From Actinomadura chibensis NBRC 106107 (GTDB lineage Bacteria > Actinomycetota > Actinomycetes > Streptosporangiales > Streptosporangiaceae): 64,000 bases of DNA. The stretch is from contig NZ_BCQP01000001.1 of assembly GCF_001552135.1 (NCBI RefSeq), forward strand, positions 110,800 to 174,799, read 5' to 3'. The position numbers and the translations under genes are program-made. Shown piece after piece: positions 55,927 through 64,000 of the stretch (position 1 is the first letter of the stretch; each line of letters starts with the position of its first letter). A model generated the notes under the pieces. It ran no database searches, was not told where the DNA came from, and saw only the letters and a list, made by a program, of their open reading frames with translations.

Positions 55927-56783
55927 GTCGCCCTGCCTATCTGGGGGGCCTCGTGTCGGACGAGAGTGATGGTGGTCCAGGCGCCGACGTGGATCCGGTC
56001 GCCGTCGGAGACCGGGACCTCCACGTTGGTGGGGATGGGCTCGGTCGACCCGTTCACGCAGGTCCCGTTCGTGGAGCCGGGGTCGACGAGCGACCACGTC
56101 CCGTCCGGCCGCGCCAGCAGGACGGCGTGGACGTGCGAGATGCCGGGGTCCTCGGGGGGGTCGCGCAGGTCGATCTCGGGCGGGGTCGGCTGCGCCGAGC
56201 CGCGCCGCCCGATCCGGACCTGCGGCCCGGCGAGCGGGATCCGCCGCTCCGGCGCGTACGGCGGGAACGCGAGGGACGCCGAGTCGGGGCCCTCCTCCGC
56301 CATGACCGCGTCGAAGTAGTCGCGGTCGGCGCGCACGACCGCCGTCCACACGGTCGCCGTGCCCGTCGCCGTGCCTGTCGCCGTGCCCGTCGCGGGGGCG
56401 GGCGGCGGGGCCGGGACGGGAGGCGGCTCCGGTGTCGGGGGCCGCGGGTCGGACGGCCCCCGGTCGGGCGGCCCGCCCGGCCGCGCCGGGGGAGTGGGCA
56501 GGACGGTCTGGGCGGTCGAGCCCGCCGGTGCCGTGCGCGGCGTGGGCACGCCGCCGCCGGTCGCGAAGTCGTAGCCGCACGCCTCGCAGAACCGGTCGGA
56601 GCCGGGCGTCCCGCAGTCGGGGCAGGGCGTCCCGGCCGCCGGGGCGCCGGGCACGGGCCGCGCGCCGGTCTGGCCCGCGCCCCCTCCGGACGGGGTGGAG
56701 GGGGCGGAGGAGGCGATGCGCTCGCCGCAGACGTCGCAGAAGTCCGTCGCCTGCGAGGCGTGTCCGCTGGGGCAGTGCGGCAT
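55923..56783 (-). CDS. Zinc-ribbon FHA-domain protein
   Basis: 286 residues. Two zinc-ribbon-like knuckles at 4-19 and 54-69 (CDVCG and CPDCG with CEACG) are followed by a Pro-rich linker with TATG repeats (about 131-145). The C-terminal FHA domain (about 186-276) has GR192-193, SHVHAVL (Ser216-His217) and STNG 237-240, the phosphothreonine-binding pattern. It should bind phosphothreonine on a partner, in the way OdhI/GarA FHA proteins act with PknG. Sits between the vWA and GlnX-like genes. Confidence 0.88.
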   Translation of the reverse strand: MPHCPSGHASQATDFCDVCGERIASSAPSTPSGGGAGQTGARPVPGAPAAGTPCPDCGTPGSDRFCEACGYDFATGGGVPTPRTAPAGSTAQTVLPTPPARPGGPPDRGPSDPRPPTPEPPPVPAPPPAPATGTATGTATGTATVWTAVVRADRDYFDAVMAEEGPDSASLAFPPYAPERRIPLAGPQVRIGRRGSAQPTPPEIDLRDPPEDPGISHVHAVLLARPDGTWSLVDPGSTNGTCVNGSTEPIPTNVEVPVSDGDRIHVGAWTTITLVRHEAPQIGRAT

Positions 56784-56785
56784 GC

Positions 56786-58189
56786 TCAGCCCTCGTCCGG
56801 ACGGCCGCCCGCGGGGTCGCCTCTGCGCGTCCCCAGGGAGTCGGTTCCTCGTCTGGTCGTCACCGTCTCGTCCTTGCGCGGCGGGACGGTCTCGTCCCGC
56901 CGGGTGCGGACGGTCTTGCTGGAACGGGTGTCGAGCTCCATCTCGTGGGCCTTGTCGACGTTGCGCTTCAGCCGGACGGTGCCGGTCGCGGTGTCGACCA
57001 CGTCCACGACCCGGCGGAGCATCGAGGTGATCTCCTCGTTGCCCGCCTCGTCGGCGAGGACGACGGCCCGGCCGAGCCGCGCGGTCGCGGTGTCGACGTC
57101 GCCGTCCTTGCGCGCCTGGAGGCCCTCCTGGATGGCGGCGGCGAGCTCGGCCTGCCCGGTGTAGTGCGCGACCCGCGCGTTGATCCGGGTGGAGGCGGCC
57201 TCGTCGTCCGTCCACTGGGCCAGGACGTTGCCGGTGGCGAGGACCTGCGCCTCCTCACCGGGCGCGCCGGGGACGACGAGCTTCACCCACGCCGCGCGCA
57301 GCTCCTTGCCGACCTCGCCCGGCGGGACCTCCACGCTGATGTGGTAGTCGCGGGACTCGGCGCCCCACGCGCCGAGCGGGTAGTCCCCGGCCTGCGGCGC
57401 CGACTCGACGCGCCGCCCGGTCAGGTCCTCCACGGTCGGCATGACCTGCTTGACGAACTTCAGCCGCGCCGTCTGCGGCGTCCACACGCGCAGCGCGACG
57501 TCGGCGACGGACTTGCCCATCGCCGCCTCCGTCATCGCCTGGAAGTCGGCGACGAGCCCGGCCGGGTCGGCGACGATGTCCACGCTGCCGAGCAGCGCCG
57601 ACGCGACCTTGCGCAGCTCCGCGACCTCCCAGTCGGTGCCGACGCCGCGGCAGTCGCACACGAACCGGCCGTTGCAGCGGAACAGGACGGCGTCGAGCTC
57701 CTCGGCCGTCTCATGCTGGTTCTTGCCGTCGGTCAGCAGGATCGCGTGCCGGATCCCGCCCTGGACGTCGCCGAAGATCTGGTCGGCGAGCCGCAGCCAC
57801 GACCCGATCGCCGTGCCGCCGGACGCCTTCAGCCTGCTCAGCGCGGCCTTGGCCTGCTCCCTGGTCTGCGGGTTCGCCGCGACCAGCCCCGGCTGCGCGG
57901 GGAACACCATCGACGCGGTGTTGGACCCGGAGATCACCGCGAACTCGACGCCGTCGCGCAGCGTGTCGATCGCGACCTTCGCCGCCGAGATCGCGGCGGT
58001 CAGCTTCGTGTTCGGATAGGACATCGAGCCCGAGGTGTCGATGATGATGACCTCGGACGCCCGGGTGGAGGCGGGGGCGACCGCCCCGCCGGACGCCTCG
58101 ACGGACACGATGGCGTGCACCTCGCGGCCGCCCTCGGGCAGGAACTTGTTCTGGTCGATCGTGACGGTGAACTGCGGCTGCTCGCTCAT
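56786..58189 (-). CDS. Von Willebrand A domain protein with Thr-rich tail
   Basis: 467 residues. The vWA domain has the metal-binding MIDAS Asp51-x-Ser53-x-Ser55 (DTSGSMSYPN) and LLTDGKNQHE. A beta-rich domain follows (about 240-380), then a short helical region. The C-terminal 60 residues hold repeated (R/K)DETV and TTRRGT-type motifs (TRRDETVPPRKDETV, TTRRGTDSLG), likely kinase targets. It overlaps the phosphatase gene by 4 nt and lies 2 nt before the FHA gene. The partner is unknown, but the tail suggests the FHA protein or kinase. Confidence 0.88.
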   Translation of the reverse strand: MSEQPQFTVTIDQNKFLPEGGREVHAIVSVEASGGAVAPASTRASEVIIIDTSGSMSYPNTKLTAAISAAKVAIDTLRDGVEFAVISGSNTASMVFPAQPGLVAANPQTREQAKAALSRLKASGGTAIGSWLRLADQIFGDVQGGIRHAILLTDGKNQHETAEELDAVLFRCNGRFVCDCRGVGTDWEVAELRKVASALLGSVDIVADPAGLVADFQAMTEAAMGKSVADVALRVWTPQTARLKFVKQVMPTVEDLTGRRVESAPQAGDYPLGAWGAESRDYHISVEVPPGEVGKELRAAWVKLVVPGAPGEEAQVLATGNVLAQWTDDEAASTRINARVAHYTGQAELAAAIQEGLQARKDGDVDTATARLGRAVVLADEAGNEEITSMLRRVVDVVDTATGTVRLKRNVDKAHEMELDTRSSKTVRTRRDETVPPRKDETVTTRRGTDSLGTRRGDPAGGRPDEG

Positions 58190-59478
58190 CGGGGCTGCTC
58201 CGTGCTCTGCGGGATGCTCGGGTGGACGCGGCTCTGCGGGACGGCGGGCGGCGGCAGCGGGATCACGGCGACCGTGATGTTGTCCCGGCCGCCCGCGTCC
58301 AGGGCGTGGCGGACCAGCGTCCGCGCGACGGCGAGGGGGTCGGCCGCCGGGTCGTGCCCCGGATCGGGCGCGCCCGCGGCCGCCTCCGCCCCGCCGGGAC
58401 CGTCGGGACCGGCGGCCAGCAGCGCGGCGATGTCGCCCGCCGCCGGGAAGTAGTTCCACAGGCCGTCGCTGCACACCAGCAGGGTCCCCGGACGGGACGG
58501 CCGGAACGTCGCCACGTGCGGGTTGACCTGCCCGGCGTCCGCGCCCATCCAGGCGGTGATGACGTGCGCGTTCGGATGCGCCTCCGCCTCCGCCTCGGTC
58601 AGCGAGCCCTGCGCCACCATGAACGCGGCCCAGGAGTCGTCGTCGGTGAGGCGGCGGGACGGGCCGAGCTCGGCCATGTCGCCGGTGCTCACCTCCGCCG
58701 CGTCCAGCGCCGACCCCTCGGCGGCGGGGTCGTCCACGCTGCCGTCGGCGGCGAGCCAGTAGGCGCGGCTGTCGCCCACCCACCCGACGGTGACCGCCGG
58801 GCCGCGCGTCACCGCGGACACGTACGTGCACGACGGCGCCTCGGCCGGGGACGTGGACAGCGCCGCGACGGCCGCGGCGGCGGCGAGCGCGGCGGCGCGG
58901 GTGGCCTCCTCCGGGTCGTCCCCGGCGTCGAGGCGCGCGACGAGCTCGGCCGCGCCGGTGTCGGCGGCGGTGCGGGACGCGTCGTCCGGGCGCTGCGACG
59001 ACCCGACCCCGTCGGACACCACGGCGGCGATCCCGGCGGAGTGCGCGGCGATGGCGATCGCGTCCTCGTTGCGGCTGTAGCGGCGGCCGCGGTCGCTCGC
59101 GCCCGCCGCGACCACGGGGCGCGTCCCGTTCCCGCCGGGCGCCGGGAGCTCGATCTCGACGTGGTCGCGCTCGGCGGGCTGGCGCAGGCCGCACGCCTCG
59201 CAGTAGCCGTCCGCGTCGATCGTCGCGGCGCCGCAGCCCGCGCAGGGCCGCCCGGACGCCCGTCGGCGCGCGGACGGCGTGCTCTGCACCACCGTCGCGT
59301 CGACGCGGTCGGGCGCCGGAGGCTCCGCCCCCGGGGCGGGCGCGGCGGGGGCGGCGGGCGGTGACTCGGCGAGCCGGTGCCCGCACTCCTCGCAGAAGAT
59401 CTCGTCGGCGAACACGATCTCGCCGCAGGACGGGCAGGTCAGCTCCGCGGCCTTCGCGCCGCCCGGGTCGCCGGTCAC
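58186..59478 (-). CDS. PP2C-family protein phosphatase with zinc ribbons
   Basis: 430 residues. Two zinc-ribbon-like knuckles (Cys15/18/29/32 and Cys79/82/93/96) precede the PP2C domain (about 125-425): NEDAIAI (Asp139), VVSDGVGSS (Asp156), VTVGWVGDSRAYWL, LLVCSDGLWNYF, and GGRDNITVAVI. It should dephosphorylate kinase targets such as the FHA or vWA protein. GTG start overlaps the kinase gene by 4 nt. Partner of the PknG-like kinase. Confidence 0.9.
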   Translation of the reverse strand: MTGDPGGAKAAELTCPSCGEIVFADEIFCEECGHRLAESPPAAPAAPAPGAEPPAPDRVDATVVQSTPSARRRASGRPCAGCGAATIDADGYCEACGLRQPAERDHVEIELPAPGGNGTRPVVAAGASDRGRRYSRNEDAIAIAAHSAGIAAVVSDGVGSSQRPDDASRTAADTGAAELVARLDAGDDPEEATRAAALAAAAAVAALSTSPAEAPSCTYVSAVTRGPAVTVGWVGDSRAYWLAADGSVDDPAAEGSALDAAEVSTGDMAELGPSRRLTDDDSWAAFMVAQGSLTEAEAEAHPNAHVITAWMGADAGQVNPHVATFRPSRPGTLLVCSDGLWNYFPAAGDIAALLAAGPDGPGGAEAAAGAPDPGHDPAADPLAVARTLVRHALDAGGRDNITVAVIPLPPPAVPQSRVHPSIPQSTEQPR

Positions 59479-62000
59479 AGCAGCGTCCTCGGGCGGACGG
59501 CGTTCGCGGAGTCGACGAGGCGGCGGGCCTCGTCCCGGTCGCGGGTGCGCCGGGCCAGCTCGCGGTACGTCGACTCCAGCAGGCGGCGCAGCGGGGTCTC
59601 GGCGAGCGGGGCGCCGAGCAGGGCGCCGCCGCGCACCCCGTCCGCCGCCGCGCGCGACGCGCCGTCCCCCGCGTGCACGAGCCAGTCGAGCGCGGCCTCC
59701 AGCACCTCGGCGGCCAGCCGGTCGCGGCGGTCGGCGTCCAGGTCGAGCGCGCCGAGCCGGGCGCCCGCGGCGACCAGCTCGGCCGCCGTGAGGGTGCCGG
59801 GATCGCGGCCCCTGACCGCCGTCGCGACGGCCGCGACCTGCGCGGGCACGTACCGGATCGAGATCTTCGGCACCGAGTCGAGCGCGGCGACGGCCGCGCC
59901 CTGGTCGCCCGCCGCGAGGTGCACCCGGGCGAGCCCGAACGCGGCGTTGATGTAGCTCTGGTCGGTGCGCCACACCGTCTCGTACAGCCGGACGGCGTCG
60001 TGCGGGGCCGTCCGCTCACGGCAGTAGGCGAGGGCCAGCTTCGGCGCGGCCTCGCCCGGCAGCAGCCCGTACAGCCGGTCGAAGCGCGGCTCGGCCTCGG
60101 CCGTCCGGCCCTGGGCGAGCAGGCCGACCGCGCGGTACCAGTCGATCCGCCAGTCGCCGGGGCGCTCGGTCGCGAGCTCGTCGAGCAGCGCGTCCGCCTC
60201 CCCGGCGGCGCCCAGCTCGATCTTGGCGCGGGCGAGCGCGAACCTGACCTCGGCCGTGCGGTCGGGGGCGCGCTGCGCCGCCTCGGCGGCCTGCGCGGGC
60301 TCCAGCGCGCCGAGCCCGGAGACGAACGCGGCGGCGGGGTCGGCGCCGTCCACCAGCGGGACGGGCAGCGCCGCCGCGGCGACCGGCGGCGGGAAGGGCG
60401 GCAGCGCCGACTCGGCGGTCTCGGGCTCGCCGCCCGCCGTCCGGGTCGCGAACCGCTCCGGGCCGAACAGCACGGACGGGGCCGGGCGCGGCGTGCCGTC
60501 CTCGGCGGCGAGCACCTCCCGCAGGACGCCGGTGAGCTGCTCGGACATCTCGGCGGCGTCCTGGAACCGCGCCGCCGGGTCCTCGTGCGTCGCGCGGCGC
60601 AGGAACCGGTCGAACGACTCGAACCGCCGCAGGACGGGGATCTCGGAGCGGGGCGGGAGCGCGTGCGCGTAGGTCCGGGTGAAGCCGCGGAAGGGGAAGC
60701 TCAGCACGGCCAGCGCCCGCCCGACCGTGTACAGGTCGGACGACACCGAGGGGCCGTCGTCGGCGATCTCCGGCGCCTGGTAGCCGACCGTGCCGTAGAT
60801 GGCGCCGTCCGGGTCGTCCAGCCGCCGGACGCCGCCGAGGTCGATCAGCCGGAGCTGCTCCTCGGACTGGATCACGTTGTCCGGCTTGAAGTCGCAGTAG
60901 ACGAGCCCCTGCGCGTGCAGGTAGTCGAACGCGCGCAGCACTTCGAGCCCGTAGGCGATGGCCTGCGCGAGCGGGAGGTGCTTCTCGCCCTGCGGCTGCG
61001 GCTGCTGGAGCAGGATGTCCTTCAGCGACTGGCCGCCCACGTACTCCATGACGATGTAGCCGTCGCCGTCGTGCTGGACGAAGTTGTAGATCTTGACGAT
61101 GTTCGGGTGCTCGACCTCCGCGAGGAACGCCCGCTCCGCCGCCGCGGCGGCCATCGCGTCGGCGTCGCCGCTGTCCAGCAGGCCCTTCAGCACCACCCAC
61201 CGGTCGCTGACGTTGTGGTCCTTGGCGAGGTAGATCCAGCCGAGGCCGCCGTGGGCGAGGCAGCCGAGCACGCCGTACTGCCCGCCGACCATGTCGCCGG
61301 GGCGGAGCTTCGGGGTGAACGAGAACTTCGTGCCGCACTTCGGGCAGAAGCCGTCGGTGCGACCCGGGCGCCCGGCGCGCCCCCGGCCGACCGGCTCGTC
61401 GCAGTTGCTGCAGAACCGCTTGCCCTCCGCGACCTGCGGGTCGCTCATCACGGCGGTGGACGGGTCGCGGTACGGCACGCGCGGCACCTCGACCAGGCCC
61501 GCGCCGAGCAGCCCGCGGCGGCCGGACGAGCGCGACGACCCGGTGCGCGAACTGCCCGTCCGCGTGCTGCCGGACGTCCCGCGGCTCCCGGTCGAGCCGC
61601 GGCTCCCGGATCCGCCCGCCCGGGACGTGAGGGACGTGTGCGCGGGCGGCGAGCCGCAGACGTCGCAGTAGCCGTCCATGATCGTGCCGGTGCAGCCCGC
61701 CATGCGGCACGCGTCGTCCGGGACGGTCACCGGCGGACGCGGCGCCGGGACGCTCGCCACCGGCGGAGCCGCTGGCCGAGCCGCTGGCGGAGCCGCCTGC
61801 GGGGGCGGCGCGGCCGCCGGGGGGTTGCCGCACACGTCGCAGTAGCCGTCCACGATCGTGCCGGTGCAGCCGGGCTGCGCGCACGCCCCCGGCCGGGGAC
61901 CCGGCCGGGGCTGTGGGCTGGGTGAGGCGGCCACGCCGCATAGGACGCAATATCCGCCTTCGACGGTTCCGCCGCAGCCCGGCTCGGCGCACTGGCTCAT
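59475..62000 (-). CDS. PknG-like serine/threonine kinase with zinc knuckles and TPR
   Basis: 841 residues. Three N-terminal knuckles of the form Cx4CxGT..DGYCxxCG (Cys4-21, Cys40-57, Cys98-115) precede a rubredoxin-like domain (Cys197/200/219/222, GFCPKCGTKF). The kinase (about 240-510) has Lys272 (VVLK), catalytic Asp370 in LVYCDFKPDNV (non-RD type) and Asp387 in LIDLGG; GTVGYQAPE is the P+1 region. A TPR-like C-terminus (about 600-841) ends the protein. This is the PknG architecture with added zinc knuckles. Mycobacterial PknG regulates glutamate metabolism through FHA protein GarA. Confidence 0.93.
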   Translation of the reverse strand: MSQCAEPGCGGTVEGGYCVLCGVAASPSPQPRPGPRPGACAQPGCTGTIVDGYCDVCGNPPAAAPPPQAAPPAARPAAPPVASVPAPRPPVTVPDDACRMAGCTGTIMDGYCDVCGSPPAHTSLTSRAGGSGSRGSTGSRGTSGSTRTGSSRTGSSRSSGRRGLLGAGLVEVPRVPYRDPSTAVMSDPQVAEGKRFCSNCDEPVGRGRAGRPGRTDGFCPKCGTKFSFTPKLRPGDMVGGQYGVLGCLAHGGLGWIYLAKDHNVSDRWVVLKGLLDSGDADAMAAAAAERAFLAEVEHPNIVKIYNFVQHDGDGYIVMEYVGGQSLKDILLQQPQPQGEKHLPLAQAIAYGLEVLRAFDYLHAQGLVYCDFKPDNVIQSEEQLRLIDLGGVRRLDDPDGAIYGTVGYQAPEIADDGPSVSSDLYTVGRALAVLSFPFRGFTRTYAHALPPRSEIPVLRRFESFDRFLRRATHEDPAARFQDAAEMSEQLTGVLREVLAAEDGTPRPAPSVLFGPERFATRTAGGEPETAESALPPFPPPVAAAALPVPLVDGADPAAAFVSGLGALEPAQAAEAAQRAPDRTAEVRFALARAKIELGAAGEADALLDELATERPGDWRIDWYRAVGLLAQGRTAEAEPRFDRLYGLLPGEAAPKLALAYCRERTAPHDAVRLYETVWRTDQSYINAAFGLARVHLAAGDQGAAVAALDSVPKISIRYVPAQVAAVATAVRGRDPGTLTAAELVAAGARLGALDLDADRRDRLAAEVLEAALDWLVHAGDGASRAAADGVRGGALLGAPLAETPLRRLLESTYRELARRTRDRDEARRLVDSANAVRPRTLL

Positions 62001-63202
62001 CGTTCCGCTCCCTTCGCCCGCGCGTTGATGGCCTGCTGGTACCCCGACAGCGTCACGGTCGCCTTGCGGAGATCGCAGGGGGAGGTCCACAACAGCTCGC
62101 GGGCCTGCTCGTAGATCCGGGCGAGCTCGGCGTCCTCGGCGTGGCCGAGGCGCGCCGCCTTCACCCGGTAGGACTCCAGCCGGCCGCGCAGCTCCTCGCG
62201 CCGGTCCAGCAGTCCGCGGATCACGCCGGCCGTCTCGCGGGCGCGCTCCAGCGCGTCCCGCGCGGCGCGCTCCAGGTCGGCGACCCGGACCGCGAGGTCG
62301 TTCCAGCCGCCGCCCCGGGCCGGACGGCTCACCGCCGCGAGCCGGTCGGCCAGCGCGGCGGACAGGCCGGGCGGGTCCGGCAGCACCGGGGAGGCGATCT
62401 TGGCGAGCACCTCGTCGCGGGCGCGGCGGGCGTCGGCCTCCGCCGCGCGCAGCTCCGCGAGGACGGCGGCGACGCCGCGGAGCCGGTCGGCGAACCCGTC
62501 GCGCAGCCGCTCCGCCTCCGCGAGGCCGCGGCGCACCTCGGCGAGCCCGGCGCGGACCGCGTCCAGCCGGGCGGTGTCGGCGCGGCCGTCGCGGGCCAGC
62601 GCCATCGGGTCGTTGCGGACGACCGCGGCGACCGAGTCGAGCTCGGCGCGCAGCCGGTCGAGCTCGGGCTCGGCGCCGCCGAGGGACTCCAGCAGCTCGT
62701 CCGCCGCCCGGCGCTCGGCCTCCACCTCGGCGAGCCGCGACAGCAGCGCCGACCAGACCGCGTCGAGCGCCGCGACCGACCGCGCGACCTCCTCGTACAT
62801 CGGCGTCATCCGCTCGACCGCCGACCGCAGCGTCAGCCGCTCCCCGCCCGGGACGGACAGCAGCGTCCGCCGCTCCAGCGGCACCTCCTCGGCGGGCAGC
62901 TCGACCGAGGGGCCCGCCAGCATCCAGGTCAGCTCGGCGAGCTGCGCCTGGCCCGGCCTGGCCTGGCGGGCGCGCAGCTCCTCGGCGTCGCGGAGCACCC
63001 GCCCGTACACGTCGAACAGGCTCCACAGGGACGTCATCCCGGCGCGCACCTCCGACTGCACGCGCCGCGTCGCGCCCTCCAGCACCGCGCCCTCCAGCAA
63101 CTGGTAGCCGTGGTGGGCCTCCAGTTCGAGCAGCGCGCCGCTGATGCGCTCCCTCTCGTCGCGGAGCCGCGCCAGCGTCCGGTCCGCCTCGTCTCGGCTC
63201 AT
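61997..63202 (-). CDS. Coiled-coil protein at the head of the kinase operon
   Basis: 401 residues of almost continuous heptad pattern (LERRTLLSV, DAVWSALLSRLAEVEAERRA, ERLRDGFADRLRGVAAVLAE). No family is recognised. Overlaps the kinase gene by 4 nt, so it is likely a scaffold or regulator of that locus. ATG 63202 has no clear Shine-Dalgarno sequence; the frame runs further upstream, so the start is uncertain. Confidence 0.75.
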   Translation of the reverse strand: MSRDEADRTLARLRDERERISGALLELEAHHGYQLLEGAVLEGATRRVQSEVRAGMTSLWSLFDVYGRVLRDAEELRARQARPGQAQLAELTWMLAGPSVELPAEEVPLERRTLLSVPGGERLTLRSAVERMTPMYEEVARSVAALDAVWSALLSRLAEVEAERRAADELLESLGGAEPELDRLRAELDSVAAVVRNDPMALARDGRADTARLDAVRAGLAEVRRGLAEAERLRDGFADRLRGVAAVLAELRAAEADARRARDEVLAKIASPVLPDPPGLSAALADRLAAVSRPARGGGWNDLAVRVADLERAARDALERARETAGVIRGLLDRREELRGRLESYRVKAARLGHAEDAELARIYEQARELLWTSPCDLRKATVTLSGYQQAINARAKGAER

Positions 63203-63411
63203 CGGGGGCCGGCCCAGCCGCGCGTCACTCAACGCCGGTCCACGGTCGGCCCATGTTCGCCCCCGATTCCCCCAAATAGAGCACGTTTTGGTGCCCAAGT
63301 TTTCACCATCCGCGGTCGGCTTCTCAAGCCGAGGGGCGATCACCGTCGCGGGCGGGTCCGGCGACTCGATTCGGGCGCGTCCGAGGGCTTCGGAATGTCA
63401 GTGCTCGAACG

Positions 63412-63417
63412 TATGAT
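63412..63417 (+). promoter_or_regulatory. Candidate leaderless promoter of the WYL gene
   Basis: TATGAT lies 6 nt before the ATG and 17 nt after TTCGGA (63389-63394), a fair -35/-10 pair. There is no Shine-Dalgarno sequence, so transcription would start at or near the ATG. Confidence 0.5.
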
Positions 63418-63423
63418 CGAACC

Positions 63424-63927
63424 ATGGCGAACGTTGCGACGCACCCCCAGACCGCGACCCCCGCGCCGACCGCGCCGACCCCGCTCACCGCCGCGGAGAT
63501 CGCCGCCCTCGCGCTGTCGCTCGCGCACCTCGGCGCCGGCCCCCAGGCCGCCACCGCGCGCCGGGCCCTGCACACCCTCCTCGACGCCGCCCCGCACGAC
63601 GACGTGGTCACCACCACGCTCGCCACCCTCACCACGCCCCTCGACACCGCCACCTCCGACCGCGCCCGGGTGATCGCCGCCGCGATCACCGAGCACCGCG
63701 TCGTCCGGCTCTGCTACGGCGACGCCGGCGCCAACGTCACGATCCGGGAGGTCGAACCGGTCACCTGCCTCGTCCACCGCGACCACTGGTACCTCGTCGG
63801 CTGGTGCCGCATGCGGCGCGGCGTCCGCGCCTTCCGCTTCGACCGCATCCTCGCCGTCGAATCCACCGGCCTCTTCGCCCGCCCCCGCAGGGCGGAGCGG
63901 TATCTCCCATTCCAGAAGCGTTATTAG
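63424..63927 (+). CDS. WYL-domain protein lacking a DNA-binding domain
   Basis: 167 residues. A helical segment (LTAAEIAALALSLAHLGAGP) equals the part of WYL regulators that follows the HTH, and the WYL domain (90-150) has DHWYLVGWCRMRRGVRAFRF, then DRI. No HTH precedes it and no WCX domain follows. WYL domains sense ligands such as ssDNA or nucleotides. It diverges from the kinase operon with 221 bp between them. Confidence 0.88.
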   Translation: MANVATHPQTATPAPTAPTPLTAAEIAALALSLAHLGAGPQAATARRALHTLLDAAPHDDVVTTTLATLTTPLDTATSDRARVIAAAITEHRVVRLCYGDAGANVTIREVEPVTCLVHRDHWYLVGWCRMRRGVRAFRFDRILAVESTGLFARPRRAERYLPFQKRY

Positions 63928-63928
63928 C

Positions 63929-63948
63929 CCAGGGGGGCGACCCCCTGG
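63929..63948 (+). terminator. Terminator hairpin after the WYL gene
   Basis: CCAGGGGG (63929-63936) and CCCCCTGG (63941-63948) enclose GCGA, a GNRA tetraloop. It begins 2 nt after the WYL stop; no T-tract. Confidence 0.6.
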
Positions 63949-64000
63949 AACCCCCGTTGGTCGCGAGGGGCCGTTTCCCGTTCCGCGTTCGCGGCCCGGG

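Overview
The window is 64 kb of very high-GC DNA with dense, overlapping genes, GTG starts and strong GC bias at third codon positions. It is the chromosomal core of an actinobacterium. The gene order smc / ftsY-amtB-glnK-glnD-ffh-rpsP-khpA-rimM-trmD-rplS-lepB-rnhB-DUF2469 / dprA-yifB-yraN / xerC / rpsB-tsf-pyrH-frr-cdsA-rlmN is the one known from filamentous actinomycetes. A PknG-GlnX-GlnH type kinase locus and a GlnR-type operator candidate before amtB fit Streptosporangiales (for example Thermomonosporaceae/Actinomadura). That placement is an inference.

Layout. 1-3.3 kb: the 3' part of smc. 3.3-11.5 kb: an accessory block between smc and ftsY, holding a membrane protein with an N-terminal HTH-like domain, a NarL-type two-component pair, a secreted GH16 glycosidase, a lipoprotein, and a co-directional globin / flavohaemoglobin / DivIVA-like operon. 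Two near-identical palindromes (6580-6601 and 8422-8435) sit at the same distance from -10-like hexamers and resemble DosR-type boxes. 11.6-25.8 kb: protein targeting (ftsY, ffh, lepB), nitrogen control (amtB, glnK, glnD), and the ribosome/tRNA-modification operon. 26-29 kb: dprA-yifB-yraN, inverted relative to the usual order. 29.2-38.3 kb: xerC, an M23 peptidase, and the rpsB-tsf-pyrH-frr-cdsA run, then a SUFU-domain gene and rlmN. 38.4-42.9 kb: a four-repeat DivIVA-motif protein, a DUF1963 protein, an ABC exporter pair, a HIT hydrolase and an orphan antitoxin-like gene. 43-51 kb: an Lrp/AsnC regulator diverging from a gamma-aminobutyraldehyde-type dehydrogenase, a polyamine (potA-D) ABC transporter and a PuuB-like amine oxidase, together a putrescine/GABA uptake and breakdown module. 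51-53.4 kb: a bacterial PH-domain protein and two unknowns.

53.5-63.2 kb, read leftward, is a seven-gene operon in which nearly all neighbours overlap by 4 nt: coiled-coil protein, PknG-like kinase, PP2C phosphatase, von Willebrand A protein, FHA protein, GlnX-like four-helix membrane sensor and GlnH-like solute-binding lipoprotein. Kinase, phosphatase and FHA protein each carry extra zinc-ribbon motifs, and the vWA protein ends in a threonine-rich DETV tail. This is the strongest candidate for a poorly described system, most simply an extended amino-acid sensing phospho-relay. A WYL-domain protein without a DNA-binding domain diverges from it.

Three intergenic minisatellites with periods of 15, 63 and 19 bp (14.7-15.1, 24.1-24.5 and 41.3-41.9 kb), proline/serine-rich insertions inside conserved enzymes (TrmD, GlnD, flavohaemoglobin, PotD), and three perfect TTATCCACA sites in intergenic DNA are the main unexplained structures. 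I recognised no tRNA, rRNA, CRISPR array, prophage or insertion sequence.
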